NCBI GenBank assembly: GCA_948567375.1
Contig: OX419756.1
Coordinates: 24,344,552-24,408,551 of the forward strand
DNA from: Lunularia cruciata
Taxonomy: Eukaryota > Streptophyta > Marchantiopsida > Lunulariales > Lunulariaceae
Length of the DNA: 64,000 nt
Direction of reading: 5' to 3'
Position numbers and translations under genes: made by a program. A model generated the notes under the pieces. It did no database searches, was not told the origin of the DNA, and saw nothing but the letters and a program-made list of their open reading frames with translations. The stretch's first letter is position 1; every line of letters starts with the position of its first letter. Below are positions 57,230-64,000 of this stretch, one piece after another.

Positions 57230-58960
57230 AAACATCTTTTGTCCTTGAGTTGTCAAAGGACTTCTTTGGTTTGTTCCTTGTAATTGGTAATCCTCAACGT
57301 ATGAGTTCTTTGCTTCATTGAACTTTTGGTCTGCATGTCCTCAAATTTGGAAAGCAAGCTAGTCCATCAATTCTTTCTTTGTCCATTTTCCCCTTTAGCT
57401 ACTAGGCCTAAAACCACAGTTCATGAATTTGGGGGTTGAGAGTTCAAATCTAATTGGTCACTCTCCCTTTGGCTTCTTCTTGGAGCATCTTTACAAACTA
57501 TGCCCAAATTTCTTCCACCTATTGGAGTTCCTTTTTCTTCTTTGTTTCAATCTGCAGGCACTTGAAAGTCTTCATCCAACTTCTTGTGCAAGTGCTCTTG
57601 TTTGGCTTCTTTATCCATGTCCAAAGCCAAATTTTTAGCTTGGGCCTCCAACTACATTTCTGCCTCCTTTTGATACTTAAGCATCTACAATTACAAACCT
57701 TGGTGTTGTTTAGTTGTTGGCACAAGCTATGCACCTCCTTGTCTTGAGCTTGGAGCTAATCTTCTCCATTCTAAACTTTCCTAACTCCAATTATAATTGG
57801 CCTAATTCCTTCTCTTGGTTCTACCATGTGGAAGTGAGAGAGGCATTCTTCTTCTTCTCCTCTAACACTTCTACACCAAGGAGTTCACCTTCTTTGCTTC
57901 CTCCTTATAGCAATCTTGGCTCCGGGTCACTTCCTCTTGGAGCTTACTTTCTTGAGCCTTCCTTGGTAAATTTCCATGTGCATCCTCTTGTGACAACAAG
58001 TATCACTAATTCATATCACTAATTACTGCAAAAAAATTTGCAATAATTAGTGAGTCACTGATTATTCCCATAGAGATATGAGTCAATAATGGTCAAATAC
58101 AAAGTGAATATTACCAATTAGTTCTTCTTGATTAATTCTTTAATCTCTTGGGTAGAAACCACATCCAGAAGAGAGTAACAAGCACTTAACAAAAATCTTG
58201 TCATAAATAACCATCACCCATAATCACAATTGTCTACATCCTTTCTAAATTGATATCAATTTGTGATGATTCAGTTTTCCCAAAGAAGGCCCCTTCACCA
58301 TGAAGTGACTTCACCTTGGAATTGTGTTCCACCCCTCCATTGAAGGGTCAAGTTCCTCAATCAAGTTGCTTTGAATCAATTTGGCATTGTGATCACAACT
58401 GCAAGATACTACCAACACTATGATTCCCCATAGATTTGTCAAGATATTGCCTCAATTGCTATCCCATCAGGATCAAACACACAAAATGGAAATCAGAGCT
58501 GTAGAATCCAAAATCTAACACACTTAGACTACAATCCAAACTTCTCACAAACACTCACAAACACACACAAAAGATTGATACTTGGAATTAAGCTGAAATG
58601 ACAAGCATTGAGTTAGAGCACTTTGCTTTACTCAACTTTGAAATATAATACTGAACAACATAAGATTACAAAGGTCTTCTTTAAATAGGCAAAGCACTCA
58701 ACAATTAGAAAAATGCCTAAATTGCTTAATTGCTCCCAACAAATCTTTAGATCCAAAGTATCACTCTACTTCTTCATATTCACCTCTTCAGATCTCAAAA
58801 TAGTCACTTCTAATCCAATCCGATGTCTATATCTACTTTGGCTTCTACACTTGAAGTTCCTACAAGTGCTTGTTGCACTTTGGTTTCCTTCACTCTGTCA
58901 ACTTCTTCTTCTATGCTTGTCTTATCTTCAGTTTGCATTGAAACTAAAGTCATAATTTGT
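57230..58960 (-). mobile_element. X2: family X relic on the minus strand with LTR
   Basis: 58020-58740 is the reverse complement of the X LTR (compare gtagaaaccacatccagaagagagtaacaag with the plus copies). 58770-58960 matches the end of the X coding region in reverse (for example the counterpart of VEVDIRSN). 57230-58015 is pyrimidine-rich on the plus strand, hence Lys/Glu-rich coding sense on the minus strand, and may be coiled-coil sequence of yet another X copy. Confidence 0.65.
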
Positions 58961-59764
58961 GGTATTCAAATTTTTGATTTTTTTGGTTTTGAGGATTTTT
59001 GGACCAAGAAAGGTATAGTTGACAAGGAACTGAATCCATTTTGGGAACAGAAGAGGAAGAAATCAAGTTCTTGGGAAAGCCAAAGAAATGTTACTTTGGG
59101 TCAAAAACTGTCAGAAATCCGGATGCAACGGGTCTGATCCAAAGCCAAAGTAAAGAAGACTTCACCTTGGGGTGATCAACCCGATGCAAAGAAAGCATAA
59201 TAGCTTTTCTTTGGACCGCAAATCAAGAACATGTTATGAAATGGCAAGACTAGCATGCCTTGATAGTGACAAGAGGAACTCATGTAGAAGGTGTGATTTA
59301 TCAGTCAAAGTATAGCTGACAAATGACAAAGGATTGCATCACTATAAAAGCAAGGTTTTCCCCAAGAAATGAAAGAAACCTTGCAGAAATATCATGTGCA
59401 CTTAAGAAGTCAAGTAGAGGAATCCCCTGGGAAGCAATTAGTTGTGAGAGAAATCCTCGAGTTACCTGTAGGAGTGAGAGTTTCAAAGCAAAGGGATGGA
59501 GAATTAACTCAAGAGTGTTCATAGCTGCAAAGGAAAGAGATGAGAGAATTCAGAAAGTGCTCTTCATTGGGAGTGCAAAATCCCACAGTGAAGAGGTTAG
59601 ATATGGTGGCATGGATTGAAGTCTTGTCGAGACTTTGTATCACATTCTTGGCATGGAACTGAAACATTAGCTTTCTCAAATTCATGACCAAGATAGTTGC
59701 AAGCAACTATGCCAAAGGCCCATAAGCCATAGGGAAAAGAGGCAATCCAGCTTGATGGACAAAG
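58961..59764 (+). other. X3 leader
   Basis: Sequence between the inverted X2 end and the X3 coding region. Open frame 59323-59619 has no recognised domain. I could not identify a 5' LTR for X3; it may be truncated or replaced by X2. Confidence 0.4.
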
Positions 59765-61826
59765 TTGAAGTGGAGGTTAATATTGGGAAGAGAAGCTAGA
59801 GAGGAGATGGGTGCTTCTTTCTTTGGGAAAGAACACTGGGGGGAAGAGACTCAAGAAGTAAAAGATTACTTCTGTGTGCCTAGAACAAAGAATGGGTACA
59901 AGGTGGAGAACTATCGTGATCCGATCAGGCGTTCTATCATGGTGAGTCTAATGACAATCTTCAAATTGGAGCAAACCACCTATATTACAAAGCACTAGGC
60001 GGTCTTCTTTCACCAGATGTTCACGGGTGAGCCAATAAATTGGGCAAAGAGTTTCTATAAATGCACAAGGTTGATGGTGTTGAACTGGAGAGATCAGATG
60101 CCACCCCATTACTTTGTACCATTTGCGGCTCATTTTTACCTTAGTTTGAATATGCTCCAAGGAGAAGAGAGAAATGAGGTGGTATCGCATTTCCACCCAG
60201 ATTTACAAAAAGGATGCAAATGAGGAGGAGAAGTTGTACATACAACAGCTACACCGCAATGACAAGCAGTATCAAAAAACTGGGCACAATCAACTAGTAG
60301 AGATGTCTCATTCAAAGAGAAGGAAAAGGACAAGACCCAAAGAATGGAGTTCACCTGTGCAGACTACAAAGGTGAGAAGAACGGAGGTAGTCCAAAGAAT
60401 GCGGCTGCAGACTCCTATAACAGATGAAGAATCAAAAGGAGGGATTGAGTCAAAGTTGGTAGAGGCAAAGGATGAAGAAGCAAAGTAAACTCTGCAAAGA
60501 GAGGAGTCCAGAAGTGATGGTAAACCCAAAGTACAGCAGTTGGAAGAAGAATGGGAATTGTAAGAATATATTGATCGAATCAAGGAAGGAGAGTTGTTGA
60601 GTTTGGAGCTGTTTGGGCAAGACAAAGATGTGCCAATTGAAGAACTGACTCAAGATTTGGAAGACACGGGGAACTTGAAGAAGAAGGAAGTGGATGTAAT
60701 TCACTTGGAAGATGATGAAAGTTCAGGCAAAGATGGCGTGTTACCAATCCAAAGATACCGACTTCGGGTGCAAGCTCAGCTGAACGAAGTTGAAGGAAAA
60801 GAGGAAGAGAGAGAAGAAGGTTGTGAAGGAGTGGATTATCTTCAAGAGGTAATGTGTCTACTATTAGTGCAGTTGGAGAGAAGGAAGAAAGAAGTACATC
60901 GCACACAACCTGGAGTGAGAAATGTCTTGCAAGTATTCAGAGCAATGGAAGAAGAGAATGCGGAATTGAAGAAACGTCTGACCAGAGGAGAAGAAGAATT
61001 GGAGACATTGCGTGTGGATATTGTGTTGCAGAAAAAGGTCCATGGAAATCTGCAAGAGAAATTTGAGAAGCAAGGAAAGGAGTTGGCAACATAATTGAAG
61101 GAAGTAATGCAGGAGAGACTTTGGGTAGAGAAATTGCAGGCTGAAGTAAAGATTGCACAAGAGGAAGTTAGTGTGGAGAGAGGTGTAGTCGTGGTGAAGG
61201 AATTTGAATTTGAAGTGTTTAGTCAAAAGGTACAAGTGAAGGATGCAGTCTGGCAATGTGAATTAAGTAAGGGCCATGAAGAAGAAGGGAGATTGCAAGA
61301 TTTGGTGACTACATTGGAGGCAAAGATTGTGCAGTATGCAAAGGAGTTGGAAGATCACACTGTGGAGTACAAAGAAGAATTGTAGGTGGAGCATGTTGCA
61401 ATTCAAGAAGAGAGTGAAAGATGAAGACCATTAGACTTGGTGGAGGAGGTAGTTGTTGGAGTAAAGGCAATGCTCAATATTGAGTCCAAAGTACGTTTGG
61501 AAGAGACACAATTACACGAGTTGAAGCTTCTGGTGCAAGAGATGAGGAGAAGGCAAGCAAAGGATGTTGACATGAAAAAGTTGTTGATTTGTCTAAGATA
61601 TCAAGTAGATAGGAAGATCAATGAAGTAGGAGACAATATAAGTCTCAAGTTAGATCTTGTGAGAGGAAAGTTAGATAGTCTTTGTAGTGAGTTAATAAGT
61701 AGGCAGAATGTAATCAAAGACATGATCCAAGGAGGTTTGGACCAGGAAGCTGAAGTGCAAGACTTGAGGATGGGTACTTTGGGTTTAGAAGGCAAAGTAG
61801 AAGTAGACATCAGATCAAATTCATAA
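59765..61826 (+). pseudogene. X3: basic and coiled-coil protein of a non-autonomous LTR element
   Basis: Two frames: 59765-60223, then 60174-61826 one frame over. The N-terminal globular part (KDYFCVPRTKNGYKVENY, PINWAKSFYKCTRLMVLNW) is not recognised. Next comes a basic segment, HSKRRKRTRPKEW, an acidic region (IEELTQDLEDTGNLKKKEVD), and long heptad-like helices (EEENAELKKRLTRGEEELE, KEVMQERLWVEKLQAE, LHELKLLVQEMRRRQAKDVD). Stops include TAG near 59999, TAA near 60486, 60558 and 61092, and TAG 61383. No protease, RT or integrase follows before the LTR. It could be a Gag-only or captured-gene element; function unknown. Confidence 0.6.
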
Positions 61827-61839
61827 CCAATTTGAGATA

Positions 61840-62610
61840 GGAATTGACAGATATGAAGAACTTGCCATTTTGGATTTGGAGATTGTTAGGAAGTTGTTTA
61901 GGAAGTTAGATAACTATTAAGTGCTCAGCCTATTTAAAGGGAATTCAAAGTGTAACTTGTTTAGTATTCATAATTTCTGAAGATAGATAAAGCAAAGTGT
62001 TGGTTTCTTAGTGCTTGTCGCTTGAGCTTAATTCCAAGTATCAATTTTGTGTCTGTACTTGTGAGTGTTGGGAGAATTTTGAAGTGCAAGTCAATGTGCT
62101 TGCTGGATGTTGGATTCCACAACCTTGATCTTCATTTTTTGTGTTTGATCCTTAGTGAAGTGTAATTGAAGCAATGCATTGGTAGATTTGAGAGGAATTG
62201 TAGAGTTGGTATTATTCTACATTTGTGAGTGCAAACAAGGTTGATGCAAAGCAATTTTGATCAAGGAAGTTGTGCATTCAATGGAAGGATGGAACACAAT
62301 TCTGAGGCAAAGGTGTTTTGTAGTGAAGTAGCCATCTTTGGAAGGATCTAAATCATCACAATCAAGATTGTTTTGGAAAGATTTGAATGATTTGTGATTA
62401 TGGGTGATAAATTGTTGTGACAAGACTGCGAGTCAATACTTGTTACTCTCTTTTGGGTGTAGTTTCTACTTGAGAGATTAAAGACACAATCAAGAAGAAC
62501 TATTTTTTACCATTTGACTTTGTATTTGACCAATTCTGACTTGTATCTCTATGGGAATAAACTTTACTTACTTGATTACTGCAAAAATGATATTTGCTGG
62601 GTGTTCACAT
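61840..62610 (+). repeat. X3 3' LTR
   Basis: Boundaries approximate. Shared with 34150-34930 (plus) and 58020-58740 (minus): gtgctcagcctatttaaagg, attcataatttctgaagataga, cttgttactctcttttgggtgt, and the end near gcaaaaatgatatttgctggg. The tatttaaa may serve as TATA element. Confidence 0.7.
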
Positions 62611-64000
62611 AATTGTACTAACTATCTCTTCCTTCTTTGTTCTAACTACTTCAAAGGACTCAAGTAACTCAAGTAACCCAAAGTCACCTGCACTCTTACT
62701 TCAACTACTTTGCATTGAGTTCTTACTTTCACACTACTACAAAACTCATCTAGCTCCAATCTAACTAATCCGATCTATTCAAAGACATACATTGTCTCCT
62801 AATTTGATTATCTTCCTATCTACTCTATCTCTAAGATGAATCAACAAATTATTCATGTCAACATCCTTCCCCTTCCATTTTTGAGTTTCTTGCACAAGCA
62901 ATTTCAATTTGTGCAGTCTTGACTTTACCTTGGCTTTAATGCTAAACATCACCTTCATCCTTTCCATGATTTTTCCCATTGATCATTATGTCTTCTCCAC
63001 AATTGACTGTGCCTGAGTCATCTCTTCTTTCAACTTCTCCCAAAGCATCTTCACTTCTTCAACATGTTTCACTTCTATTGTTTTTTTCTCTTCCACCCAG
63101 TAAACAATCTGAGCCTTATCGCTTCTAATCAGATCCTACAACCTTCCTTCTTCATGATTTCTACTCATAAGCTCTTATTGCTACGCCTGATCCTTTCTGC
63201 TACAACCAATCTCAATTTCTTCAACTCCTACTCTCTTACCACGTCTATGGCTTCACAATCCATTTGCATCAAGTTGCACTTCATTGAAGTCCACCTTCAA
63301 TTTCTCAAACACAGACTTTTCTCCTTCAACTCTTCTTCCTGATGTCCTAGATCACTCCTACTCTTATCAAAACTCTTATGTAGGTACTCAAAACTTGTCT
63401 TATGAGCCACCAGATCCACCCAAAGTACTCTGGCTTCTTCCTCTCCTCAAGTTTCTTGTTCCTTCAACTGCATGAGTTCATTGCTCAAACACTTCACCAC
63501 ATGAAACTTATCCCTCACCTTTGATGCTCTTTCTTCATCTCCTCCTTCTTCTTCTTCAACTGCAATAGCAAGGAATAAATGGTATTTGACAGATACTCTA
63601 CTCTTCTAAACTCTTTCCTCCTCAATCTTTGTCATCTTTGTCCTTGGCTACAACATATGATTTCTCCATTGGCGCCTTTCCTCAAAGTCTTGATCTTCAC
63701 ACCTTCAAATTAATCTCCTCTAAGCTTTCTTCCTCTTCCTTGGCTTGGCTTGGTTCTGCACTTGTAGATTGCAAACTCCTTCTTGACCTTACTAACCTAT
63801 GGAATACCAATCTTGGTTCTTCCTTGCACTCCTTGAGAAAATCAACCTCAAGTATTATAAATCTCCTCCTTCAATGTGCTTGATCTGTACAACTCTTGAT
63901 CATCCTCATTAGCCCCTTCTTTTGCCAATTGCTGGACTATGGGCTCTCCTTCACTCTCACTATTCAACTCCTTGCTCTGCAAAGTGAGCTCTTCTTCTTC
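62611..64000 (-). pseudogene. X4: coiled-coil part of another family X copy, minus strand, leaving the window
   Basis: 62779-62979 encodes HKLKLLVQETQKWKGKDVDM and IHLRDRVDRKIIKLGDNVCL on the minus strand, closely matching X3 near 61515-61650. The remainder to 64000 is pyrimidine-rich on the plus strand, i.e. Lys/Glu/Gln-rich coding sense on the minus strand, with many stops. It is inverted relative to X3. Confidence 0.6.

Overview
The window reads as plant nuclear DNA: one spliced gene for a plant-type laccase sits in a dense field of nested and broken LTR retrotransposons. The retroelement density, together with a retroelement-borne cytosine methyltransferase of the DNMT3 (not DRM) motif order, favours a non-angiosperm land plant or a close streptophyte relative. 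That is an inference; no species is identified. No bacterial-type operon, tRNA gene, rRNA gene or CRISPR array was seen.

Layout. (1) 0-28.9 kb is a three-layer nest. The host layer is H, an Athila/Tat-like Ty3/gypsy element on the minus strand (1-2391 and 27770-28876). Into its protease region went D, a large plus-strand Ty3/gypsy element (about 2390-27769). Into D went two copies of a third family, N1 (plus, 4107-11918) and N2 (minus, 16486-24284), each with 679-681 bp LTRs and 4-bp target duplications. (2) 28.9-38.0 kb holds a decayed plus-strand chromovirus C with a C-terminal chromodomain and 3' LTR, a 3' piece of family X, a 5' piece of the N family (N3), and a minus-strand 5' piece (F) of a chromovirus with the same LTR as C. 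(3) 38.0-43.2 kb holds a decayed gag-protease relic E and its flanks. (4) 43.3-50 kb is the low-copy island with the laccase gene, six exons at 44796-48732, 599 codons, all four copper-binding motifs intact. (5) 50-57 kb is AT-rich with several tandem duplications and a strand-asymmetric purine-rich array of about 114-bp units. (6) 57-64 kb is filled by inverted copies of family X, an LTR element with no visible polymerase that encodes a basic then coiled-coil protein.

The most interesting object is D. With N1 and N2 removed, its coding region is one frame that reads Gag (two zinc knuckles) - aspartic protease - DNMT3-like C5 cytosine methyltransferase - reverse transcriptase - RNase H - integrase - PHD finger. 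It thus carries a DNA-methylation writer and a candidate histone-tail reader on one polyprotein. It is dead in this copy: 15 in-frame stops (12 TAG, 3 TGA, no TAA) plus a 1-bp deletion, a spectrum expected from C-to-T decay at CAG (CHG) and CGA (CG) codons. Its ends are also odd: they are circularly permuted within the LTR, as if a two-LTR circle had been opened near the U3/R boundary and captured.

Relative age can be read from the nest: H first, then D, then N1 (several LTR differences and five disabling changes), then N2 (LTRs nearly identical, one 1-bp deletion and one stop). Element boundaries given to the base are those supported by paired LTR or duplication evidence; domain boundaries inside polyproteins are approximate.
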